A model generated the notes under the pieces. The model was not told the origin of the DNA. It searched no databases and saw nothing but the letters and a program-made list of their open reading frames with translations. 64,000 bases of DNA from Phialocephala subalpina (lineage: Eukaryota > Ascomycota > Leotiomycetes > Helotiales > Mollisiaceae): the NCBI GenBank assembly GCA_900073065.1, contig FJOG01000012.1, positions 1,053,535-1,117,534 on the forward strand, in the 5' to 3' direction. A program made the translations under genes and the position numbers. Below are positions 47,764 through 58,223 of this stretch, one piece after another (the stretch's first letter is position 1; each line of letters begins with the position of its first letter).

Positions 47764-48441
47764 TTATTTCTTACCCTCATTAATAGTCTGAGAACCACCA
47801 CCAGAATGATACTGCCTTGACTCGCCCCCAAAGATGTTTTGTTCCGCATCCCCCAGTGCAATGTACTGACCAGTACCGATATTAGTGAACGTGTAAGCCC
47901 CCTCTTGAAATACATCGTCGGGGATAGAGGATGGCCAAGCCGCCACATCTGTGATAGCCTTGGCGACCCTCTCTTCCTGCGCAGCCGTTGTCGTCTTAAT
48001 AACCTTCTCCACATTCGTCGTAGTCATCGTCTTGATAGTGGCCAAGAGTTGGATGTCCTCTAGTATCCCTTTCATCAAGCTTTCCACTTTGCCTCCTTTG
48101 CCCAAAGTCTTGACTGCCTTGTAGTATCGATCCACGCGCGAGGCCTTTTCTTCAGGAATAACTTTATCGAATAGGTCGTTTAACGTTTTCCACTTGTCTT
48201 TGCAATCGTCGAGAACAAGTGCCACTGACTTTTCAACACCCGAAACATTATCCTCTCCAAAGTTGTGCTTTGTTGCCTCCAAGATGTCGCTGACAAGTGG
48301 GAGTTTATTAGACGCCTGACGGAATGCTGTAGGAAGGCCCTCTACCTCCGAAGCTGCATCAACGACTTGCTTAATTCCACCGACAATGGCGATAATCGAG
48401 GAGATAACGCCTGCGACTGCGATAAATTCGGTGCCTGACAT
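47764..48441 (-). CDS. SesA-type NLR effector domain with Gly/Gln/Asn-rich C-terminal motif
   Basis: 225 residues from ATG 48441. The helical N-terminal domain (GVISSIIAIVGGIKQVVDAA, GLPTAFRQASNKLPLV) matches the SesA-like effector domain that begins many fungal NACHT and P-loop NLRs. The C-terminal 45 residues (FTNIGTGQ..., QNIFGG, RQYHSGGGSQ) look like a sigma/prion-type motif with spaced Gly, Gln and Asn, which in known systems passes an amyloid fold between NLR and effector. The frame runs directly into the NLR gene. It ends GAG-GGT-AAG-AAA-TAA, and removal of GTAAGA...GTGCAG (47746-47774) would continue in frame into the NLR. It is either a separate effector or the N-terminus of the same gene. 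Confidence 0.82.
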   Translation of the reverse strand: MSGTEFIAVAGVISSIIAIVGGIKQVVDAASEVEGLPTAFRQASNKLPLVSDILEATKHNFGEDNVSGVEKSVALVLDDCKDKWKTLNDLFDKVIPEEKASRVDRYYKAVKTLGKGGKVESLMKGILEDIQLLATIKTMTTTNVEKVIKTTTAAQEERVAKAITDVAAWPSSIPDDVFQEGAYTFTNIGTGQYIALGDAEQNIFGGESRQYHSGGGSQTINEGKK

Positions 48442-49030
48442 GGTATGGTTATATGTTTAAGCTGTTCGAAACCCAAACTATATAGTTACGATTAGCATCC
48501 GAAGACGATAAGATTGGGTCCGCAGGCGACTTACCGGTGGAGCTCACACGAAGCTGTCAAGCAATAAGCGACAGTTGCTTAAGCACACCAGGTTTGAAAT
48601 ATCATTCAGTGAGTCAAAGAATGAAGTGCCGCTGCGGATAGTTGAAAGTGTTGGGAATTTGCGCGGAAGAACTTACATCCTCAAGAGCATCACGACGAGG
48701 CTGGCGCTTAGATGTGCTCAGATATTCACCAGCCCCAAATATACGCTGCCCATTCTGGCACGATTTGCAGGGGTGCTTCTTACCAAGGTAATCGATATTG
48801 GCCATTTCTCCACAGGAGGTAGAAATCTAGTAAGATATACCTTGTACGCTTCAACAATTGACTACCGGTAGTCTCGTATGTGGCACGTTCTTGAGGCCGC
48901 AATTGAGCAGAATCAGAGTCTTAGTTGCGACAATCTTTATCACGTGATAAACAGGCTAGTGCCCGCCGATATCCGGCGATGTGAGTGCTAAGCCTCAGCC
49001 GTGGCGCTCAGCCTCACCTTGCGCCACGTT

Positions 49031-49055
49031 CGAATGTATAACTGAGTTATACATT
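49031..49055. repeat. Perfect palindrome (11-bp arms, 3-nt loop)
   Basis: GAATGTATAAC, TGA, GTTATACATTC. It lies just inside the right inverted repeat of the NLR locus and may belong to the same element. Confidence 0.8.
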
Positions 49056-49088
49056 CCCGTGGACCTAGCACCTAGCCTATTATAATAA

Positions 49089-49174
49089 GCCGCTTGTGGG
49101 TATCCCTGTCTACCAAGCGGGGCTGAGACTTTTCATAGTGATTTTGAGGGAAGCCGATTTCGTTAGCGACTGTA
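49089..49174 (-). repeat. Right copy of 85-bp inverted repeat flanking the NLR locus
   Basis: Reverse complement begins TACAGTCGCTAACGAAATCG and matches 44144-44229. Both outer ends read TA-CAGTCGC, so a duplicated TA target could flank a Tc1/mariner-like terminal repeat. Similarity decays inward of about 49063. Confidence 0.75.
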
Positions 49175-49834
49175 TGCGTTCGAATCATAGACTGACACAA
49201 ATGCATTCCCATTGTAATTAATGAACAATCTCAAGAGGTCTTCCATCCTGGGGAACACGTGACCAGTCTGGGGATTTGCGGCGGGGCAGGTTTTCAGCTT
49301 CGCGTCGCACTGAAATCTCTTCGCAACACTGACGGAAACACGAACACAAACGCACGATGCTGCGAGATCCCGAGCTGAGGCAAGTACCGAGATGCACGAG
49401 GACCTCAGGAGTGGCTACAATAATCTCCAATATCCCTTCCCGAGCTGCAGGCTGCAAGGACAGGACGACGATGACCCCAGATTCCATCGCGATCAGGGGT
49501 CACAGCCAGCCTCAAGGAGCCTGGACTTCTGCCACAAGTGCTAACGCCCGAATGGAAGGACGCGCCACCGTTTGGCCTCATTTCTTTTCATCTCCAACAG
49601 GGAGGCACGATGGGCCAGCGTGGTCACGAATTGTTTTTGTGTTGCTGCTTTCGGAAGAGGCGTTGAGGTATGCTTGCTTTTTTCGATATATTCAAGTCGC
49701 CTTCCGCGCGCTTGAATTACTTCTCAGCGCTGCTTCCTTCTTTCTTCCTTATGACTCGCATTTCTCCCAGATTCGAGACTCTCGCTTTCTTCAGCATCCC
49801 CACACTCATTTGAAACCCCTCCACTTTCGTTAAA

Positions 49835-52509
49835 ATGAAGACCGCCGTTTTGCTGTTGTCGTTGTTGGCCGTCGTTCACGATGTCACTGCTCTTTCTGTA
49901 AACGCGTCAACGACCTCGACGATTAAGACAGCCACGACCAAGACATCCACGTCCACGAAAGCTCCTAGTGTCGTAGCGACCACAGCACCGTACTGGCTCG
50001 AGAATATCCAGCACCAAGGAGTCTCTGCCTTCAATTCAAATGCTTCATATCAGGTTTTCCGGAACGTGAAGAGTTTTGGAGCGAAGGGTTGGTCCTGAAT
50101 CTCGTTGTGATGTTTCGATCTGACAAAGAACAGGCGATGGCGTCACGGATGATACTGCAGCAATTCAGAATGCCATGAGTGCAGGAGGGCGTTGTGCTCC
50201 CGGATCATGCCAGGGAAGCACAACCACACCAGCAATCGTCTACTTCCCCTCCGGCACGTACCTCATATCGTCCTCGATCATCGACTACTACTACACCCAG
50301 ATCACCGGAAATCCGAACAACCTTCCGGTGCTGAAGCCGACTCCGAATTTCAACGGCTTTGGATTGATTGATGGAGATCAGTATGGCGGAAATGGACTGA
50401 AATTCGGAGCCACCAATGTCTTCTACAGACAAGTTCGAAATATGGTCTTTGATTTGACTGGAATATCCCCAAGCAACGGCCTCACAGGAATCCATTGGCC
50501 TACGTCGCAAGCAACGAGTCTTCAGAATTTGGTGTTCAAGATGAGCGATGCGCCAGGAACTCAGCATCAAGGTGTTTTCATCGAGGATGGTGAGTGACAT
50601 CTTCGGAAGCCCATCACGGTTCACGCACTTTGTGGAGATGGTGGGTGTCAGGAACAAGGGTGCTGATTTGAATTAGGTTCCGGTGGCTTCATGAACGACC
50701 TCGTATTTTACGGTGGGAAGCTTGGCGTGTTCTTTGGAAATCAACAATTCACAGTCCGCAATTTGACATTCTACAACGCAATCACAGCTGTAGACCAAAT
50801 CTGGGATTGGGGATGGACATATCAGGTCGGTGGCCTGGCTCCAACATGAATCTTTTTCTGATGATCGACAGGGCTTGAATGTCAACAATTGCTCAATTGG
50901 CATCGATCTAAGCAACGGTGGGAGGACAGGCCAGGCTGTAGGATCCGTCACCGTCCTCGATAGCACCTTCACGAACACCGGAGTCGCCATATTGACGTCT
51001 CATGACTCGACATCGCAGCCGCCAACTGGTGGAAGCTTGATTCTGGAGAAGATCACTTTGACAAACACCCCAATCGCAGTCCAGGGGCCAGCAGGAAAGG
51101 TGCTCAGTGGCGGAACCACGACTGTAGGTGGTTGGGGCCAGGGCCACGAATACGTGCCAAAGGGACCCACCAACTTTGAGCAAGCGTTCACCCCTTTCTC
51201 ACGTCCATCCTCCCTCACCATCAACAGCAAATACTATACTAGGTCCAAGCCACAATACCAGTCCTTACCTCTATCATCATTCGTCAGTGTTCGATCTGCT
51301 GGAGCAAAAGGAGATGGAGTGACGGATGACACGGCTGTCCTGAACAATGTGCTGAACTCAGCAGCGGGAAAGTCCGTTGTGTTCTTCGATGCCGGTACAT
51401 ACAAGGTTACTTCGACACTGTTCATTCCAGCAGGTTCCAAGATCGTAGGCGAATCCTTCTCAGTGATCATGGGTGCCGGTGCATTCTTCTCCAACATCAA
51501 TGCACCCCAGCCAATCGTCTCGGTCGGGACCGCCGGACAATCTGGCATTGTGGAATGGTCGGACATGATTGTTTCTACTCAAGGCGCTACAGCAGGAGCA
51601 ATACTCATTCAGTGGAATCTGGCATCAACGCAAGCCTCGCCATCAGGCATGTGGGATGTGCACACTCGGATCGGAGGCTTTGCTGGCTCGAATTTGCAAG
51701 TGGCACAATGCCCGATAGGCAACCTCACTGTCAACCAGAACTGCATTGCTGCCTTCATGAGCATGTACATTGCTCCCTCCGCGACCGGTCTCTATTTAGA
51801 GAATGTCTGGCTTTGGACGGCTGATCATGACATCGAGGATCCCAGCAACACCAGGATTACGGTCTATACTGGTCGTGGACTGAACTGCGCATCGACCAAG
51901 GGCACGATATGGATGGTTGGCACAGCTGTCGAACATCACGATCTGTATCAGTACCAATTCGCAAATACGAAGAATGTGTTCGCGGGGCAGATACAAACAG
52001 AGACTGCTTACTGGCAACCCAATCCCAAAGCAGGTGTGGTTACACCCATAGTCCCAGGATGGAATGATCCCGACTTCGCGACAAGCTGTGCTGGAGTAAA
52101 TGGCACTTTCGCACCATGTTCAATGGGATGGGGTCTAAGAGTCATCGGAAGTCAGAGTGTTTTGATCTATGGGGCTGGTCTCTACAGCTTCTTCAATGAC
52201 TATAACACCTGTAAGTCCTGCATACAACCAGAGCATTCGATGCTGCCCCCATGGTCACAAATGAATATGGCATGGCTAACATACAAATTAGCTTGTTCCG
52301 CTACCGTCAGCCCACCAGGGGGAAACGCCGCTGCGTGCCAAACCAGCATATTTAGCATTGAAGGAACAAGCAGCAAGAACATCGATGTCTACAACCTCAA
52401 TACAATTGGAAGCACATCCCTGGTCACGAGAGATGGTAAGAGTCTTACTGTTTATGTTGACAACGTCAATGTTTATCCAGATTCTATTGCTTTGTTCAAG
52501 AGTAATTGA
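49835..52509 (+). CDS. GH55 beta-1,3-glucanase, secreted
   Basis: Five exons close exactly: 49835-50087, 50134-50589, 50677-50825, 50872-52210 and 52292-52509, giving 804 residues. A signal peptide (MKTAVLLLSLLAVVHDVTAL) is followed by a Thr/Ser-rich linker. Two right-handed beta-helix domains follow, each starting with the same pectate-lyase-fold signature: FGAKGDGVTDDTAAIQNA near residue 82 and AGAKGDGVTDDTAVLNNV near residue 450. This tandem is diagnostic of GH55 exo- and endo-beta-1,3-glucanases, which release glucose or short oligomers from laminarin, fungal cell walls or callose outside the cell. The next two genes on the same strand are also degradative enzymes, though there is no sign of co-regulation beyond proximity. 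Confidence 0.95.
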
Positions 52510-52995
52510 TGTTGGACAACTGATGACGAATTTTGGGAGGAAGAAAGTTTATGAAAAGTTTTTGACGATGGTTGCAGCTCCTCGATGAGGTAATGTACTA
52601 TTAGGAACGTCATGTGTAATGAAAATTGCTATTTCTTGCATTCAATTTGCCAGTTTGTTTTTGCGGCGTGATACCAGACTCCTTCACAAAGGGTCTCGAG
52701 GTGCGGGGAGAGTGCGGGGTAAACCTCATTTTCAAGCGACGTCAATCTTCGGCCTGACTAGAGCTCATTGACGACTGCTTCATGGGCATCTCCACTGAGT
52801 ACAACCTCTCACAGAGTTTCCAAAGTTTTTTTGACTGGGAAGAGGGGATGAGAAGGGGATGAGATGATCAATCCCAAATAGGCAGGTTGTGGGGTGACAC
52901 ACGTGACGGTCAACATTTATCTCAACCCCACCTATGCAACGACAAACCCCACGATCAATGCTCCCTCTCATTCATCAAACGTGCCCATTCTCATC
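52510..52995. other. Intergenic between GH55 and amidohydrolase
   Basis: 3' region of GH55 and promoter of the amidohydrolase. In-frame GTG at 52894 upstream of the ATG is not treated as a start. Confidence 0.5.
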
Positions 52996-54351
52996 ATGGA
53001 TTCTCGAACACATAACTCGTTTCAAGGACTCGCAATTGGAATGATTCCTCCAATCCAGCAATCCAAAGTATCCCTAACAGATTCAAAACCCAAGCTCCAC
53101 GGCATCAAAGCCAACCTCCTCATCCCAGGTCGCGGCGAGCCTCTCAAAAATGCTTGTCTCATTATACACGAGAAAGTCATCACCTGGGTAGGACCTACCT
53201 CTTCCCTCCCACCAAAATACCAATCCGTCCCCTGCGTCTCGGTCCCAGTCCTCATGCCAGGCCTTTGGGACGTCCACACCCACTTCCTCGGCATCCTCTC
53301 CCCAGCAGCAGGGTTCGACTCCCTCCTTTCTCGCTCTGCTGCTCTAGCTGGCGCCATAATCACCCGCGATCTTCGCAACACCCTCTTCGCAGGCTTCACC
53401 TCAGTCCGCGAGCTTGCAGGATATGGTGGCGAGATAAGTCCTGCTGTAGATGATGGCACGATTGTAGGACCACATATCTACTCAGCCATTGCACCTATCT
53501 CCATGACCGCCGGGCATGGCGATATCCACAACTTACCTATTGGAACAGTCCTCGATGCTTGTGCTCACGGTTTACCGTTTGCAGTCTGTGACGGTGTACC
53601 GGATTGCATCAAGACGGTCAGGTTAATGATTAGACGAGGAGCGAAATGTATCAAAGTGTGCGCTACGGGAGGAGTTTTCTCTCTCCTTGATTCACCCACC
53701 GACACGCAGTTCTCGCCCGAGGAATTGAAAGCCATGGTTGATGAAGCGGCGCGAGCAAAGAGAGTAGTGGCTGCGCATTGCCATGGCAAAGAGGGGATTT
53801 TGGCGGCAATAAATGCTGGGGTGAAAACGATTGAGCATGGGAGTTATCTGGATGAAGAGTGCATTAAGCTTATGCTTGAGAAAGACGTTATCTATTGTCC
53901 GACAGCCAGTGTTCAGGAAGGAGGTTCGAGAGAGGCGGATAAATTGCCTCCGTCGACGGCGAAGAAGATTTTGGAAGTGACGGCCCATGCAAGATATGCG
54001 TATAGGTTGGCTATCAAACATGGGGTGAAGATTGCGTTGGGTACGGATCAAGCGTCTAGTATGCCGGGGTACTTCAACAGTCATGGTGTGAATGGGAAGG
54101 AGATTTGGTATGCTGTAAAGGCGGGGATGACGCCTTCGCAGGCGATTGAGGCGTGTACGGCGATTAGTCCGGAGACGCTGGGAGTACACATGGCGCCTAA
54201 GTCGGGGCAGTTGAGGGTGGGGTTTGATGCTGATTTGATTGCGTTGGATGACAATCCGTTGGAGGATATTGGGGTGCTGGCGGAGCCGGATAAGATTACA
54301 CATGTTTGGAAGGATGGGAAGTTGTTTAAGTCTCCGAAGGGTGTGGAGTGA
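52996..54351 (+). CDS. Amidohydrolase, ochratoxinase-like (M38/imidazolonepropionase superfamily)
   Basis: Intronless, 451 residues from ATG 52996. The full set of binuclear-metal ligands is present: DVHTH (HxH), the bridging-Lys region AKCIKVCATGG, VVAAHCHG, TIEHGSYLD and LGTDQAS. Conserved blocks such as PVLMPGLWD, DDGTIVGPHIYS, TAGHGDIHNLP and the C-terminal ADLIALDDNPLEDI...THVWKDGKL run parallel to the Aspergillus niger amidohydrolase known as ochratoxinase, which splits the amide bond of ochratoxin A. The substrate here is not known; N-acyl amino acids or peptides are equally possible. There is no clear signal peptide on the called start, so the enzyme may be intracellular. Intact. Confidence 0.9.
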   Translation: MDSRTHNSFQGLAIGMIPPIQQSKVSLTDSKPKLHGIKANLLIPGRGEPLKNACLIIHEKVITWVGPTSSLPPKYQSVPCVSVPVLMPGLWDVHTHFLGILSPAAGFDSLLSRSAALAGAIITRDLRNTLFAGFTSVRELAGYGGEISPAVDDGTIVGPHIYSAIAPISMTAGHGDIHNLPIGTVLDACAHGLPFAVCDGVPDCIKTVRLMIRRGAKCIKVCATGGVFSLLDSPTDTQFSPEELKAMVDEAARAKRVVAAHCHGKEGILAAINAGVKTIEHGSYLDEECIKLMLEKDVIYCPTASVQEGGSREADKLPPSTAKKILEVTAHARYAYRLAIKHGVKIALGTDQASSMPGYFNSHGVNGKEIWYAVKAGMTPSQAIEACTAISPETLGVHMAPKSGQLRVGFDADLIALDDNPLEDIGVLAEPDKITHVWKDGKLFKSPKGVE

Positions 54352-55366
54352 TGTCTTGATTGTCCGCCTCCTGGTTCTTTCTTTTGGCCATTATCATAGG
54401 CGTTCATGCTACCGGTAGATCGTAACGCTGCTACAGTCAAAGCAAAAAGTGAAATTCCATGCGTCGTCTGTGGCCGAAAAGCTCAAAAAGTTCACATGCT
54501 CACCTCCTTCAGAGACTTCGTTGCACAAATTTTAATACAGAACAGCCACAATATACTTCCAGAGGCCCTCATGCCGGCACTTGTTCACACCCAACTGACT
54601 GTTACATTGAAAAGCTCTACGTTTGTTTCCCGTCGCTTGCTAGTCTGACTTTAGAGCATTGACTACGCATGGAATATCTCGTTGAGCGGCCCTCTCTTCC
54701 TATCCTAGACATTGAGGATGTCACTAGGCTAATATTGACCTAGAAGATGATTGATTGGGTTCTGACAGTACACCCTTTCGGTACAGAGCTGGAAGAGGTC
54801 CGTCCATGGGAAGTACAGCCCATCCCGCCGAGATTAGATGATGTGTACTGTACTAAACCTCCTCTTTAAATCAAGATGAAAAGTAATTTGCCAAGGGCTA
54901 GCGATGCTTATTTGTCCCGATGATCTGAAATTCTGTCGATCAATTAATCTGGATAAGTGCCTGCCGATTCTGTCCATTGGGTAATAGGGTCAAATCAAGC
55001 GAGTCTCGCTTAGCTGTCATCATCTGCCCCTGAATTCCAGAGAGCAGGCGAATGCAAGGTTCCAGTAACACAGAAAATGCAAAGCATGTATTCAGCCTCT
55101 GACTGAGATTCTGGGAGTCGGATATGTAGTAATAAGAAACAGATTGAATCTTGCACGTAATTTTGGGTCGTTGGTACAGCAACTTGGGAAGGCACATGCG
55201 AGGTTCCGGGTCTAGGAATCAGGACCTTGCATCTGGTCATGGAAGTTTTCTAGTATGGAATACCAAAAGATAGACTATGTAACATCTCAGCAGACCTATA
55301 TAGCTTGGCGCCCAGCAGTATGGGACCACTCGGTCAACCTCCAGCAAGACTCGAGAATCCCCCAGA
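54352..55366. other. Intergenic between amidohydrolase and GH27
   Basis: No gene supported. Short frames around 54.4-54.6 kb have no motif. Confidence 0.5.
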
Positions 55367-56655
55367 ATGCTTGTTCTAACGACACTTCTTGTGCTCGCGG
55401 CCGTGGTTAAAGTGCGGTGTTTGAGTAATGGGTTGGCGATGACACCGCCAAGTAAGTTACTCGGAGCACTTCCCATCATCCCTATTCGCGCAATGACTGA
55501 TTGGCGGCAGTGGGCTGGGACAGCTGGAACATGTTCGGCGAACAAATAAACGAGACGCTCGTCAGGCAAACCATGGACGCGATGGAGAAGTTCGGGCTCC
55601 GCAATGCGGGCTTCGTATATATCAACCTCGACGATGGCTGGCAACACTACCGCGCAAATCGCACCGACAAGCCTCTTGAAGCAGACCCTGTCAAATTCCC
55701 AAGTGGCATCAAGGCACTTGCCGAGTATGCTCACAGTCGTGGCTTCAAGCTCGGTCTCTATGGCGCTCCTGGTCAAACAACTTGCTCGGGCTTCACAGGC
55801 AGCGAGGGGAAGGAGAAAGAGGATGCGGCATTATATGCTTCGTGGGGTGTTGATCATCTGAAATATGATAGCTGTTGCTCGCATATGTTTGCGACGAAAG
55901 CACAGGTGCAGAAAGTCATACTTGATATGTCAACAGCTTTGATGAATCAGACGCATCCGATTGTGTATCATGCATGCCATTGTGGTTGGCAGGATGTCTG
56001 GGAGTGGGCGGCAGTTGAAGGAGCTAATCACTGGCGGATTGGACAGGATATCTCTGATGACTTCAACTATCCAGGTCTGAGGGATGGATATTATTATGAT
56101 GTTCTGGATATGATTGATCGAGGGAACAACATCACTAAGTACTCGGGCCCTGGTCATTGGAATGACTATGATATGCTGATTGTCAATCTGAATGGAAAGA
56201 GCACTCAACTCGTCGGAACAGGTGCTTCGAATACGGAGTACAGGACACACTTCAGTCTCTGGTGTATGGTTGCTAGTCCGCTGTTGATTGGATCAGATGT
56301 CAGGTATATGGACAATTACACGGTGGAGACACTCACCAACAAGGAGATGATCGCAATCAACCAGGACCCGCTCGGTAATGCAGCAGTAAAGGTGGCGGAT
56401 GCATACAATGGTACCTTGCAGTCGTATGCAAAGAACATATCGGATGGCAGTATTGCAGTTGCGTTGATCAATCGTGGGACCGAGACGGTGATCATGGGGA
56501 CAATGCCACTTATCAAGGACTGGAATTTGTCATGGCCGACGTACAGATTGAGAGATCTGTGGCAGCATAAGGATTTTGGGACCTTGAACTCGACGTATTG
56601 GGTTGAGGTGATGAGCCATGAGACAAAGGTATATCAGATGTGGCAAGTAAAGTAA
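55367..56655 (+). CDS. GH27 alpha-galactosidase, secreted
   Basis: Exon 1 (55367-55451) encodes a signal peptide (MLVLTTLLVLAAVVKVRC) and ends just before the conserved start. Exon 2 (55511-56655) begins MGWDSWNMFG, for 409 residues in total. GH27 signatures in order: LDDGWQ, LGLYGAPGQTTCSG, the nucleophile Asp in LKYDSCC, the acid/base region RIGQDISDDF, and GHWNDYDML, then a C-terminal beta-sandwich. The enzyme removes terminal alpha-1,6-galactose from galactomannans and raffinose-type sugars outside the cell. Paired Cys residues in the active-site loops are kept. The gene is intact and is third in the run of rightward degradative genes. Confidence 0.95.
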
Positions 56656-57866
56656 GACATTGTGTATTGGAATCTACCTCTCAACTTCCCAAGGTAGCTA
56701 TAGCCTGCATTAGGAAAGTGTTGTCTTCTTAAAAGTATCCCACAAATCAAACACTCACCCCATAGTAGACCCTTCATGAGACCGTTTTCATCGTGAGTGT
56801 TGTTTTCAACAAATATGTGGCCATTTGATGGAAGTTTGTTCTAAGCATTATATAAAGTACTCTCTCTTTAGGCACCTCCCACAAGAATACATGGATCTAG
56901 TTGCGGTCTATGGAGTGCTTGGTAGAAGCGTTTGATTTCTATTGACAAGTTTCTCTATAACTTCCAATAATTAGGTCTGGAATCAAAGGTAGATGTTTAG
57001 CTTTGATTCCTTTCCTGGGGAGATTTTTGAGCAATAGACTGTTATTATTACCTCACACCTCATTCCCAAGATTTCCCGGTACCTCAGGGAAAGATCTCAG
57101 CCTTCAATACGCCAGGCGATACGGTTCTTTACTGGTGACGCTTGAACAATCAGCCCTTGATCTAGGAGTCATGTTCCTTAGACCTAAACACTGTCTGTTG
57201 ATAATTGTGTGACATTTAGTCAATCTTATAGAACTACATAATCTATCATTTTCTTGTGTAAAGGAAGAAGTACGTCAGATCCCACAAGCTATCATTATAT
57301 TATATAAAGAAAGAAGTGCGTCAAGTCCAATCGCAGCCATAGCCCCTGAGAGAACAGAAACCATTGCGATATTTCTCTGTCTGAGGACGTATCACGAGGA
57401 GAGTTTGGATTTCATGTAGATCTATCTCGTCTCTCTCACTTTATTGAGCAGCCGCGTCGGGGAAGAAAACGCTGCGCTGGCATGTCACTTGCATCAATTT
57501 AAATTTATGTACTCTGCTAGTCTCGAACACTTCGATTTAAATTGGTAGTTGAACACAACTTTTTTTTTCTTCGTCCCGAGGTCGGTTAGTAAGCTCGCCG
57601 CTTCTACTTAGGGGCTAATCTCCCTCGGCTCACCCTCGGCTCACCCAGCTCACCTGAGCAACCTGAGCACTTCTTGAAGCAGTATCCACTATTGTGCAAT
57701 CTTGGCTAGTGACCATAAGTAATTTTGTCAAGTTTTAACGGCAATCAAGTAGGGAGCCGAAACAAGCTCCTTTGAGGTCCTAAACTGGACCCTCACTAAG
57801 ATAGATTTAATGTATACTATAATTACTAGGCATGAAGTATAAGAATAACTAGGGGAATCTCTATGA
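56656..57866. other. Intergenic, increasingly AT-rich
   Basis: No gene supported. A short direct repeat (CTCGGCTCACC...) lies near 57627-57650, and a run of T at 57560-57569. Confidence 0.45.
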
Positions 57867-58223
57867 ATGTCTGTGTACTCCATATTAATTTTTTTTCGCT
57901 GGCTAACGAAAACTTTAGAGAAGGAAATCCGGACTTTTGCCTTAGCATTGATTTTTGACCGGCTTGAAATGGCATACACTTGTGTACAGAGTTATTCTTA
58001 TAAGCTATACATTACATTTGTTCCTGAAAAATATCGGCTGGAAATTGAAAGCGAAGAGAGATTCAATAATCGAATTGAGACATTAATGGAGAAGTATAAT
58101 ATGTTGGAGGCGAAATTTAATAGTGGTTCTCTTGAGTTCTTGGACTATTTCTTTGAGTTGCACGAGCAAGGAGTACTAGACTCTAACTACTGGAGCAGCA
58201 GGTACAAGTATAATCAGGAGTGA
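57867..58223 (+). CDS. Hypothetical protein, 118 aa, AT-rich
   Basis: ATG start, single open frame. The second half is acidic-helical with Tyr, Glu and Phe (LEIESEERFNNRIETLMEKY), more protein-like than the surrounding frames. The codons are AT-rich like the region. No family recognised, no splice signals needed. It may be a fragment of a degenerate gene. Confidence 0.3.
   Translation: MSVYSILIFFRWLTKTLEKEIRTFALALIFDRLEMAYTCVQSYSYKLYITFVPEKYRLEIESEERFNNRIETLMEKYNMLEAKFNSGSLEFLDYFFELHEQGVLDSNYWSSRYKYNQE

Larger units (their letters stand above)
48442..49834. other. Divergent promoter region of NLR locus and GH55 gene
   Basis: No gene supported. Holds the right inverted repeat and, just before it, a perfect 11-bp palindrome. 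An inverted GTGGCGC/GCGCCAC pair with a 13-base loop lies near 49001-49027. The last 150 bases are the pyrimidine-rich GH55 leader. Confidence 0.5.

Noticed and set aside
52894..52995. Longer N-terminus of the amidohydrolase starting at a GTG
   Set aside because: Eukaryotic initiation at GTG is not expected, and the first ATG at 52996 gives the family length.
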